A stretch of DNA of 64,000 bases from the NCBI GenBank assembly GCA_012295275.1, contig CM022667.1, positions 20,455,910-20,519,909 of the forward strand. The letters are read 5' to 3'. Positions 15,431-27,400 of the stretch are shown here, one piece after another. Each line of letters begins with the position of its first letter. The first letter of the stretch is position 1. The notes beneath the pieces were generated by a model. The model saw nothing but the letters and a program-made list of their open reading frames with translations. It made no database searches and was not told the origin of the DNA. Both the position numbers and the translations under genes were made by a program. The stretch comes from Chrysomallon squamiferum. Its lineage: Eukaryota; Mollusca; Gastropoda; Neomphalida; Peltospiridae.

Positions 15431-18400
15431 TGTAATTAATAAACATGAAGGCCAATGTTTTTTCTAAAATTACCTGGTGACAATTCTGTATTTTTACTTA
15501 CTGTCAGATTATTCAGGCATGTTACATTTTATGTAGGGGAGACTGGGCTAACACAAACCATTTTTCTATCAGAACAACCTAGACTTGAAGGTTTCAGCAG
15601 TTTCCATGCAAGTCAATAATGTGTACTGCAGAAGCCACTTCTTACACAATACATAATTATACTTGTTTGAATACATCCTAGGATTTAAGTTGAGATATGG
15701 TTGAACTTACCCTTGTCTCCTCAAACAGATTGTGAAATATAACTATTAATTTATTTATGCATGGATTAACTTTTGCTTTCTTTAATTAAAATAATGACAA
15801 ACAGATACTTTCTTAATAACTTTTGAAATTTATAAATGTTAATAAACTTTTCAATTTTCTTTTCTTTGTAATTAACAAAAGAAAATTATTAACTTTTACT
15901 TTTGACCATAGTGAAATGAAAAACTTTTAAATGTTCATTTGGAGAAATAAAATCTTGAAGTGATAGCAGAAGTTAAAAAAAAACATTTTTTTTTCCCTAC
16001 AGAGTTGCTTGTAAATTAACCATTAAGCACATTTTTAATTGTAATTTTCTACCAGTGTGCAGAAACAAAAGCCGGCCCATGATTACTGGCGATGGTAAAC
16101 ATTGCTTGCATGGTTTCATGTGCACATGGGACTTATAGTTAATCACTTTATACATTTAATTTTTTCATTTTATTTTATTTTTATTTTTTTCAAATTATAA
16201 TTTCTATAATGTCATTTTCTATTTCAGACTTAACATTTATCCAAAGATGGTTAACATTAAAAAGTAAATAAATAAAAAGATTAAAAAAATTAAAAATTCC
16301 TAAAAACCAAAACAACTATAGTATATTTAAATAGACTGTTTTCTTATGCACTCTGTGAAATGTCCAAGACAGAACCATGTGCCCATGAGCGCCACTGTGC
16401 CAATGCATGATGTATCAGCCGGTGAATGTGACTACAACAGTTGCATGATTATACAAGTACTACTGTCTGTGCAACTATTGTCAGTCTTCAGACACTACAC
16501 TGTTGTGGAGGCTAGCCATTTTCATAAATGCTATAACAAGTGTTGTAATTTCTTTTTAAAAGCACATATTAAATAAGGACAAATATTATCAAACAGATAT
16601 TTTAAAATTTACATTTGATTTTTATTTACAGACTTTATCAAATTCAGTAATATTTACTTGTTGCATGAAAAAATATTACAGTTAAACAAAAGTAATATTC
16701 ATGAAAACATAACATTTTGACAAAGGTAAATATGAAACTGTTTTCAATCTCAAAATTTTCCTGCATGGCATTTTGCTGGAAATACATATATATATAGGTA
16801 TTAAAAAAAAAAAAATAAAATAAAAAATAAAATAAAAACAGAAGAAAAAAATAAAAAGGAAGATTTTGTTCTGAAAATATCTCTTCCAAATGTTTAAATA
16901 TCTATTACAAATCTTATTGCTGATGTTAATATACACAGAAAATAATTATCATTGTTGTTTGTGCTATAGAATAAAAAGCTGTGGCTGAAAAAGTCTCTGA
17001 GTAACTTTCCATTCTTGTAAAGTATGTGGCTCAATCCCACGACATTTCGGGGATGGAAAGATAACTCTTGTTGACTAATAACTTAAAAGTGTTTATAATT
17101 TGTAACTCTAGTAATTGTTACGGAGCCATTGCTCTGTAACTTGTAACTCATCATAATAAAGAGTTATAGAATCATTGCTCTGCTGCTTAAAAACACTGGA
17201 GTGCTGATGTGAAAGAGTGAAGATTTATTTAAAATGTTAGTAATATATAAATTAGAAGACTTGCTGTTATCAGGTTGTTTAGTTTTGTCAGTTAATATTG
17301 TCAGCACATAGTCTCTGTGATAGAGTTAATGTTTCAGTGTTTAGTATTTGTCAACACTTTGTGCTATTGTTAAGAAATATAGAATTAGAAATAATACAGG
17401 CATTTAGCACATGAATTATAGAAGGAGGTAATATTTAATTATCAAAGACTGTAAAAAGAAAGGTATATTTTTAGAACAGTTTTATACATTTTTTATAAAC
17501 AAATGTGTGTGTTTTCGTTTGTGCTTACAGAAATTGTTTGTCCTCATGACTGTATTTTGCAAGCAAACCTTTTGATATAACTTTATATAAAGTGGACTAC
17601 TTCATCATAAATATAGTAATGAAAGCAAAGTGTTACTACTATAAGAATATTTTAAGATCTGTTGGACTTGGATCTATTATTAAGTTATGATCAAATTACA
17701 TTGGTTTCTTATTCATTTTATTGCTAAAGTGAATCTTTACAAATTTAAATTATTTGTTAGGATTGTTAATTTTGCCTAATTTTATGTTTTAGATCATTTG
17801 TTTCATTACTAATGACATATCATTTTATTACCTGAATATTTTGTCAGTGAACTGTGGGAATACATTTCATCTCTGTCTATTGAGATGAACAGACTGACAG
17901 ACAGCATCAAGGAGGATCCAGACAAGATTGCCATTTACCTGAAAACTGCTCCAGAAAAAGGGTAAACTTACTTTATGTAAACCTGCACTATGTCATTCAC
18001 AAGCTTTACTTCTATCCAGTTGCAGAACTACATTTTTGGGTCCTGAACCTTGAATTAATTATATGGCCCTGAATCTTGAACAACTGTTACTGGCAACAAG
18101 ATGGTTTGCATAACCACTGTTTTCTTTTTTAGGGGGCTTCTTCCAAGAAAGATCACCATAAACTGTTTTTTTAATTTATACACCAAAAATAATATGGATT
18201 ACAATTTTGAAGCATTATGGACTGAAGTCACTTTTGGTGCCTCTCCTCTACTGGGTCCCATAAGTTTAAGATTCTTTAGTTTCATAACAGATCTGCCTCT
18301 GCTTCTACCAATAACACAGTGCAGTTCATTTTTAAATGTGATTATCTAGATTTAAATATTGATTTCCCTTTAGATAAATATTATTTGTAATAAATATCTA

Positions 18401-21400
18401 TCTATTAAAATATATTATATCTTTTGAGATTGTATCAGCCGGAATGCATCATTAGTGTCATGAAAATATAAAACAGATACTGAAAAATATTTATTAATGA
18501 AAAAACACCCCCCAAAAAACACATTTTCATGAGAAGTAGATAAATTAAATTGATATTTCAGAGGTTCAGCTCAGGTGCCCTACTTTGAGTCCTCAGCGTA
18601 TGGGACAGTGCTGTACATTCTGGAGAGTGTGATGCCGTTCATAGAAACTTTCTGCAGAGATTTCTACTTCCCAGACCCACAGAACCAGAGCAACGAGATG
18701 GACGAGATTGACCACTTGGCTAAAGCTGGCGTGGTTTGTTTACTTTGTGTTAAATATTTTCAGTAAACCTTTATACTTACACTCAGATTCGTTTTTGTAT
18801 ATTTACAATTCTCATATAAATAGATCAGAAAAAGAAGTATATAACTATATCTGAAGGCAAAAGTATTTAATAATATAATAGAAAAACAAATCAATTTTAG
18901 ATGTTAATAAATTTGAAAAATAATAATATTTAACAAATGGAATACAATGTTATTTAAACTGTAACTAATTTTACTTTTAACAGAATATCTATAGACAATG
19001 AGTATTTTTATTAAGTACTTAACTTTTCTTGTTTGATTAGCATGCAGATTATGAAAGGTAATGGATTTGTCAATTATTTTCAGATGTTTAGTGAGGTTGT
19101 TGGTCCACTGCTGTACAAACCAGGACACATGAAAAACATGGTCAACTCACTGACAGTTCTTGTTCCTGTCTCCAACATGCCAAACTCTGTGAGTTTCTAT
19201 ATTTTAAAAATATTTTGAAATAATTAGGATCTTCATCTGTAATTTTGTTTTGCTCCATAAACCACTGGTACACTATTTTTTGTCCAAAAAACTACATTTT
19301 CTTAGTAAAAACTGTTTCTCATTTCACAAATTTGAGCAAATCTCAATACCAAGGCAAAATACTGTAGGTTCTCACTGACCAAGTTCCTCCCCAGTTTTAA
19401 ATCATATCATTACAAGGAAAGAAAGTACAAAATACATCTTTTCCCATTTGGAAGAAACTTAACTAAAATTCTTCCTTTGGACATCAAGTGTCTTCTTGTT
19501 GGGCATCACTACTGTTCAGTTGCTATTCTAGTTATAAACTAATTTTTATTATTTGTTTGCAGTATACATTATTTTTTATATGATTTGGCTGATTTATTTT
19601 ATTCTTTTTCCTGAATTTACTTACAGAACCTGGAATTCATTTTGGAAAGATTTGCCTCTGGTATAACTGTTGAAGACACTTCCAGTGCCATTAGAAGAGT
19701 ATGTGAACATATTTCTTGTTTATTGTAAAAAATAAGTTAAACAGTGATCAAACATTCAAAATCTTTCTAGTATTTTGTTTTATACACAGGTATATTGGGT
19801 ACGAGTGTTTTTTCTGAAAAAATATTCAGAGGTCCAAAGAATTAATAATTTTTCCTGAATCTATACATTCAATCAGTACTATTGTTAAGTCAAAACCTGT
19901 TTGCAGTTTTCTTTATTAAAAACAAAACAAAACAAAACAAACCTACATGAATTGCACATTATAAAGCTCAATATAATGAAAAGTGTTGGCGGTTACAGAA
20001 TGTGTGGTTTCATTACAGGGGAACATTGAGTATTACTCAGCTGAAGTGGAACTCAATGCCAAGTTCCGCACGTTTGTGAGAAACTGCTCAGTGGTGTTTG
20101 CTGGTCACAACACCGTGAAAGCACAGCTGAAGATTAACTCAAAGCGAGGTACACTCACACTTTAACAGTAAAAAAACGAAACTTTAGTAACCCTGTAAAA
20201 CAAATACTGAAATGTCTTTATAATGAAAGTAAATAATACTGAAATATGACATAATCATACTATTTTTAGGCTAAACCAAGTATTAACAGAGCATTATTTT
20301 TTTCTTTTCTTCTCTTTTTTTTTTTTTGTTATTGCCATATTGCTGAAAAAGTGAGATACAAAATATTTTTATTTCAGAACATAAATACTGTTAGAAGCAG
20401 TACCTCATAAAGCATTTTGTTTATAAGTTTAGACTCAAAAACCTAACCTTGTTATTATTTTTAAAACTTCAATTTATATATATTAGAAGTAAGTGAAATG
20501 ATGCAAAATTATTACGTCACAAGTGCAGAGTTTCTGTTTGGACACTGACATAAATAAATTTGACTCTGCAGACTACACAGTGATAGGAGGAGATGAGGAG
20601 CTGCCTCTTGGGGAGGAGTTTCAGAGTCTAGTCAGGTGTTTCATAGCAACGCAGGAGAAGAAAACAGATAAGAGATATGGACCAGCAGCAAAACTCATAG
20701 AACAGCTGCAGTAAGAATTTGTTTTCACTTGTTTTAATGGATACATAACTTCAAATATTAGACAAAGAAATACAAAATGTAAATCTGGTTTATCAGTCTG
20801 CTGTCAGATTCCAGCAATGAAAATTATGAAAAGAAAAACCTGCTTTTTAACTGAAACAAAATCAAACATCCAATTTTAGTTAAAAATGGATATATAGGTA
20901 ATAGTAATTGGAATGTTAGAAAATTATAACTTTCTCTTGGAATGAAATAGTAAACGTGTTATTGGAAGAAAAAAATTATCTTTAGAGTGACATTATGTAA
21001 GAGACAGATATAAAAATCATATGAACACCCACTGAGCCTGCAGTATACGATTACTTATCAACAGTTTGTTAGCTTTGTGTGTGACTAAGAATGAGCTATT
21101 TCTGAGATACGTTGTTTTGTTGTCAGCATCTCGCTAGAGAACCGGAGACTGAATGAGACAGCGAGACAGGAGATGGACGATTTGAACATCAAATGTCTGC
21201 AAGTCCTCCGAGCCATCATCCACAATGAAGAGCGCAAGTTACCAGAAGACTGGGAGACTCGAACCACCGAGACAAAAATCATGAAGTACGTTTTTAATAG
21301 ACAGAAATCATGAAGTATGTTTTTAAAAGACAAAGATCATGAAGTATCTTTTTAATAGACAAAAATCATGAAGTATGTTTTTAATAGACAAAAATCATGA

Positions 21401-24400
21401 AGTACGTTTTTAATAGACAAAAATCATGAAGTATGTTTTTAATAGACAAAAATCATGAAGTATGTTTTTAATAGACAAAAATCATGAAGTCATCGTATTT
21501 TTAAAAGACAAAAATCATGAAGTATCTTTTTAATAGAATAATCTTCAGACAAGTGTTAATGAATGAACCCAGTTACCTCCCCTTACCTTCAGTGACTCTT
21601 TTCTCAAATATATAGTCTCATATTTCTGTCAGCCCAATCCCACAACCACTGGAATGCATAGAAACATTAAACTAACTTGGTTATTTGTTTTTATAAAAGA
21701 TTTCATATTTTATTGTGTCTGACCTAATTGTTTTTAATTTCCATATTTTTATTATTAGTGACAGGTTAAACTTTTGGTAAACCAATTCATAGAAACTTAC
21801 TGGTTTTTTTTACTGTTGTTGTTTTCAGAGGACTGAAGATAATTGCCTGCATACAGAATTACTATGACAGTAAAGGTTCAATGAAGAAAACACTTCCACA
21901 TTTGGCCTCACGAAATGATGAAATTGCCAAAGAAGTTCTTGCCTTTATCTGCATCCTGCTCTTCAATGCTAATACAACAGTGCAGGTAAATTAAAAACAA
22001 GTCACCACATTCATCTGGCAGACGGTATCAAACTGCTTTAAATTATTGTTTTCCTGTATAATATGTATTTAAAAAGTGATAATGTCATAGTGCAAGATGT
22101 TTTTAATATTACAAAAATGAAAATATATGAGTAATTGTAAATAAAGATGAAAATGTTTTACTGAAGTGTTAAATATTTCCAGTGCTGCTGCTCTAACATT
22201 CAGTTGTGTGTTATTTTCAGAGTTCTATGCTGTCTTACTTTCTGTCTACTCGGGAAGAAGTGTTTTTCATGGCAGTCAGAGACAGGATGGCTCTGTCAAC
22301 AAACTCAATCAAAGAGAAGTAAGCTACACTTTCTTCTTTTACTTTTTAACTTTCCATTTATGTAACTTTTTATTGCATTTAAATTTTTTTATTTTTTTCG
22401 TTAATGTGATTGTTTTTATTGTGTTAAAATTTTGTTACAATGATTATAAGATTTTATGATTTTAATATGAGAGACATACTGTATGTTTTTTTAAGACGTT
22501 CGCTGGAGGCCCAGCAGGAAGCTAAGTTGAAGGAATCACCAGAAGCGATTGCTAAGAAATCTCGAACCACGTTTGTAGTCAGTCTGATGGCTCTGAAGGT
22601 TAAGATCATTTCACATTACTCCAGAAAATATCTTACAACCCGTGTCTTTGTGATTTGTATCAGATTCTTCAAAAATAATATTTTCTTTTCTTGTGAAAGG
22701 AATCTTTTAGTTGTTGTTTTTTCCTGATGTCATTTTATAATTTTAGAAATGAATTTATCTTAATTTAAATATACCAGTTTAATGGATGTGTGATATATTT
22801 TTATTAGTCAAAGAAAATGGTTGTAGCTGCAACCACCAGGCCTTCCAAAAAGAAAACAAAGGAGAAAATGTGTTTTCAACTTAAGAATTACTATTTAATA
22901 ACCATTCTAGCCAATTTTTTCATATTGTTTTATTATTTAAAATCTTTGCTATGTTAATTAAATAATGATAAATGTTAAATATTATTATTTAACACAAAAA
23001 AAAAAAAATATATGTTTGAAATGTAGTCTTGTAATAATAGTTAAATCTGTTTTTTCTTTTGCAGCAAATCCAGGCTTATGAAGATGTTCTGAGACAGCAG
23101 CGACTCTGTGGCTGGGTGAGCCATTGATACATTTTAGTTTTTGTTACAAGTAGCTCTGTGCATACACACACACGTACTTACATTCATACATACATATGTA
23201 TAAAAATACACACACACACACACACATGTTACTTGTGTGTGTATGTGTGTGTATATGTGTCTGTGTGTATATATATATATTGATAGCTAGATAGATATAT
23301 AGAGATAAACTAATCTTTTATGAGGTGTTTTTAATCTTAATTGCACATCACCATTACAAATACAGTTTCTCACACTGGGGAATTAGTAAGTTAAAAAGAC
23401 TAACTTGTCCTTGTGATTTGTATCAGATTCTTTACAAATAATATTTTCTTTTCTCATGAAAGGAATCTTTTAGTTGTTGTTTTTTCCACATGTCATTTAA
23501 TAATTTTAAAAATGAATTTATCTTAATTTAAATATACCAGTTTAATGGATGTGTGATATATTTTTATTAGTCAAAGAAAATGGTTGTAGCTGCAACTATG
23601 AAGCCTTCCAAAAAGAAAGCAAGGGAGAAAAAGCTAAGAGAGGCTAAAAAAAAGAAAGAAGTTAAGAAGGGGAAGAAAGACTCACAGACAAATGGAATTA
23701 AAAAGGAAGTCAATTTTTCTAACCCACTGGTGAAAGAAGATGAAGCTCTGATTGACACAACTAAAGAAGAAATGGAGATGACAATTAAAGTTGAGGTCTG
23801 ACATTTCAGATTACTTTTCATCTGTTTAATACAGTTCTTTAATATTAACAAACACATAGACCAGACATGCAAATAATAAGTATCATTACTGATGTTACAA
23901 ATTTAAAACCTGGAGAAAAACTTTAGTAAATATATAAAAAATATCTACTGAATATTGTACCTAAAACATATTAAAAGACTTATATAAATCTGAGATAAAT
24001 TTTAAACATTTGTAAATATTTGTACTAACGTCACAAAATGGATTCTAAATAACACAGTTTCCATTGTCAGACTAAAAACCAGTGAAGTGAATAAGTAATA
24101 AAATGTTGAATTATCCTGGTCAGGAACCTGAGCAGGAGACAGAGCAGAAGGCAGAAATGGAAGAAAACACATCAGCAGAGTACAGAAACGATGGCTACAT
24201 TGAGCTGGTTCTCAAAGTGATGGCCAGAATGTGTGACGGTCAGAATAAACAACTTCAGGTCAGCATCTCTTTCCTACTGCTACATTCTCTTTTTAAATTT
24301 CTCTTTATGATTATGAATGTGTGTGTGTGTGAGTGTGTGTGTGTTGTTGTGTGTGTGTGTGTGATGCTTGGTGTGTGTGTGTGTTTCAAAAATCTCTGTA

Positions 24401-27400
24401 CAAGCTTATTCTTAAAAAGAAGATTCAGAGTAGAATCACTAAATAACACAGATTTAAAAATTGATGAATAGCAGAGATTTTTGTTTATTTATTTATTTTA
24501 TTTTTTAAGGACTACCTCAGAGAACAGCCTGACAATGTGAAATCTTTTGATATCATCGCCGAGGTGACCAGATTTTTGAATGTTGTGTACTCTAACATCA
24601 CTGGCAAAAACATTGCCCTGGTCATCCAGCTGTTTGAGTCCATGAATGAATTCACTGCAGTGAGTAACTTCCTGTTAAAATATTATACAGTTTGTATCAG
24701 CTGTGAAAGTAATGGATGTACTGAAATAAAAAAAAGTAAAATTTTTTTAATAAAAATTTAACTTATGTTGTTGTTGATATCAACTTGATTGTTATTAAAA
24801 GATTAAAAATGAAAAAAATAATTTCTTTTTAAAGTTTGGTATTTACATTGACTGTAAATAATATTAATGTAGTAAATGTATGTTTGTTTTATTATATATG
24901 TTTATATTTCAGGGAAACCAAGAGAACCGTGTTGTCATCTATGACAATAAAATAATTGACTACATCAATTTTATTCTAAGAGCTGGAGATTTTAAAGACT
25001 GCTCAACAGAAAAGGTTGAAAATGGATTTTAATTTCAGTAAAAAAAGTTTATTTAATGCTATCTAAATATTTTTAAAAAACAAATATTTGATTACTTTTA
25101 TCTATAATCGTGTTTTTAAACTGTGCTTTCATACATTCTCTAAAATAATAACTTGTGAATTTTGTTGAATTTAATTTAATTTTTAAATTGTTTTGGCAGA
25201 TTCTTGATTTACGTAAAAGTATTGCCAACCTGATAATGTCACTGGTTGAAGAAAATGGACCAGGAGCTTCACAAGTTGCTACAGTAAACATCAGTTTTTC
25301 TTTCACTCACACATAACTGTTATCAGCTGTTACTCTGTCCTTGATCTCTTTCCTAAGACTCAGCTGTCATTTTCATCGTACTGTTCCCTATCTGGAACCT
25401 TTTTCATCATTTTCAGCCATTTAACAATTAAAAAACATTTCATTACCAAAATATTTAGAATCAGTTGTAAAAAGAAATTTATTTTAATTATTCTATATTG
25501 TAGGTTTAATGGGTTTTTTTTTAGATTTGTCAGCTGAAAAAGTTAAAGCTGGTAACACACATGTTGTTTCAGTAGATGAAACATTTGTCTGGTATGTTAA
25601 TTGAAACAGTTTAAAACTGGTAACACACATGTTGTTTCAGTAGATGAAACATTTGTCTGTTAGTTGAACCAGATTAAAACTGGGTGGACTTGTTGTTTCA
25701 GGAGGTGAAGGACACACTGGACAAGAAAGCAGTGATTGCTCTGATGACCGAGAGCTATGAAAACCACCAGACAGACAAGAAGATGATTGAAGAGTTGCGA
25801 GCTCAGGCTGTCACACAGATCCCTGGCCTGGAGATGCCTCAGGGGTCACAGAGTGCACTGGCCACTGCCCGGTCCCTGGCTGCAGCAGGGGGCAGCATCC
25901 TCTCCTCACTGGTTTGTCCACTTTTATCTCATCACAGAACCAATACAGTAAACAGTAAACAACTTACTGGTTAAGATTCACTGGTTTGTCCACTTTTATC
26001 TCATCACAGAACCAATACAGTAAACAACAAACAACTTACTGGTTAAGATTCACTGGTTTGTCCACTTTTATCTCATCACAGAACCAATACAGTAAACAAC
26101 AAACAACAAACAACTTACTGGTTAAGATTCACTGGTTTGTCCACTTTTATCTCATCACAGAACCAATTCAGTAAACAACAGGGGGTAGCATCCTCTCCTC
26201 ACTGGTTTGTCCACTTTTATCTCATCACAGAACCAATACAGTAAACAGTAAACAACTTACTGGTTAAGATTCACTGGTTTGTCCACTTTTATCTCATCAC
26301 AGAACCAATACAGTAAACAGTAAACAACAGGGGGTAGCATCCTCTCCTCACTGGTTTGTCCACTTTTATCTCATCACAGAACCAATACAGTAAACAGTAA
26401 ACAACTTACTGGTTAAGATTCACTGGTTTGCCCACTTTTATCTCATCACAGAACCAATACAGTAAACAGTAAACAACAGGGGGTAGCATCCTCTCCTCAC
26501 TGGTTTGTCCACTTTTGTCTCATCACAGAATCAATACAGTAAACAGTAAACAACAGGGGGTAGCATCCTCTCTTCTCTGGTTTGTCCATTTTTATCTCAT
26601 CACAGAACCAATACAGTAAACAACTTACTAGTTAAGATTCACTGGTTTGTCCACTTTTATCTCATCACAGAACCAATACAGTAAACGGTAAACAACTTAC
26701 TGGTTAAGATTCACTAGTTTGTCCACTTTTATCTCATCACAGAACCAATACAGTAAACAGTAAACAACTTACTGGTTAAGATTCACTGGTTTGACAAAGT
26801 TATAAAAATGTATGTTTTGTTAGCAAGTAGTTAAGAGAATAGGATTCTTATGTTTCTGTTTTAAAAAAGTTATAATTTCAGTCATCTGTACTGAAGAGAA
26901 AGTTCTAATTATTTCAGAAAAAACAGAAGATAGAGTATGCAGACCAGTACATGGATGTTGGATTCAGTTTCTATCTTGTCCTTGCACGAATGATTGATGT
27001 TGATCCAAGAGTTTCAGACTTTTGTAAGTCCTTCAAAACATACTTTTAATTAATAAAATGCTCATCTGGGAATAAAAAATTGAGAAATTAATTTTATTTA
27101 TGTGTGAGACAGATTATAAATAAGTTTAAATGTGAAGAAATGTCATGTCTAAAAGTATATTGTTAAATTGAAAAATGGTTTTCAGTAAAAAAGTAAATTT
27201 TTATTTTTGTATGGAATGTTTTTGGTTTAAGCCAGAACAGTATTGAAACTAACTCCTCTGAGTTGGTAGGGGAGGATGGTATGCAAATTTGGATTCTGAA
27301 AGAGATGTGTTAGCTTATTTTGCTGCATGTCTTATTTTCTAACAGTTCAGCCATTATATTGAAAGATATTACCCCTAAATATGGTGTTGGATTGTCTTAG

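Larger units (their letters stand above)
13504..17847 (+). other. Intron 16 of the IP3R-like gene (4.3 kb)
   Basis: This is the largest intron in the window. It contains (GT)n at 14865-14896, a degenerate array of TTTAAG(A/T)ATGTTTT units at about 15120-15225, (TAA)n at 15376-15430 and a candidate MITE at 15536-15722. It also has an A/T-only stretch at 16800-16858. No exon was found inside: exon 16 ends in GG and exon 17 supplies the completing T of a Gly codon, so the splice is continuous. Confidence 0.75.
17848..25911 (+). other. IP3R-like gene, exons 17-33 (second helical region, lysine-rich linker)
   Basis: Exons: 17848-17961, 18562-18733, 19084-19188, 19627-19698, 20019-20148, 20572-20710, 21127-21285, 21829-21985, 22221-22318, 22496-22598, 23065-23115, 23571-23795, 24124-24258, 24510-24659, 24913-25014, 25200-25283, 25702-25911. 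Exons 24-26 give the FICILLFNANTTVQ and REEVFFMAVRDRM segments, which align with the IP3R ALLEGGNTTIQ region. Exon 27 is only 51 bases (QIQAYEDVLRQQRLCGW). Exon 28 is a highly charged Lys/Glu linker and occupies the place of the charged linker of vertebrate IP3Rs. Exons 29-33 resemble the IP3R/RyR RIH-associated region. Exons 23, 28 and 33 have copied borders in the adjoining introns (separate entries). Confidence 0.88.

Noticed and set aside
24103-24471. 122-codon ORF
   Set aside because: It is exon 29 read through its donor into the GT microsatellite; the true exon is 24124-24258.
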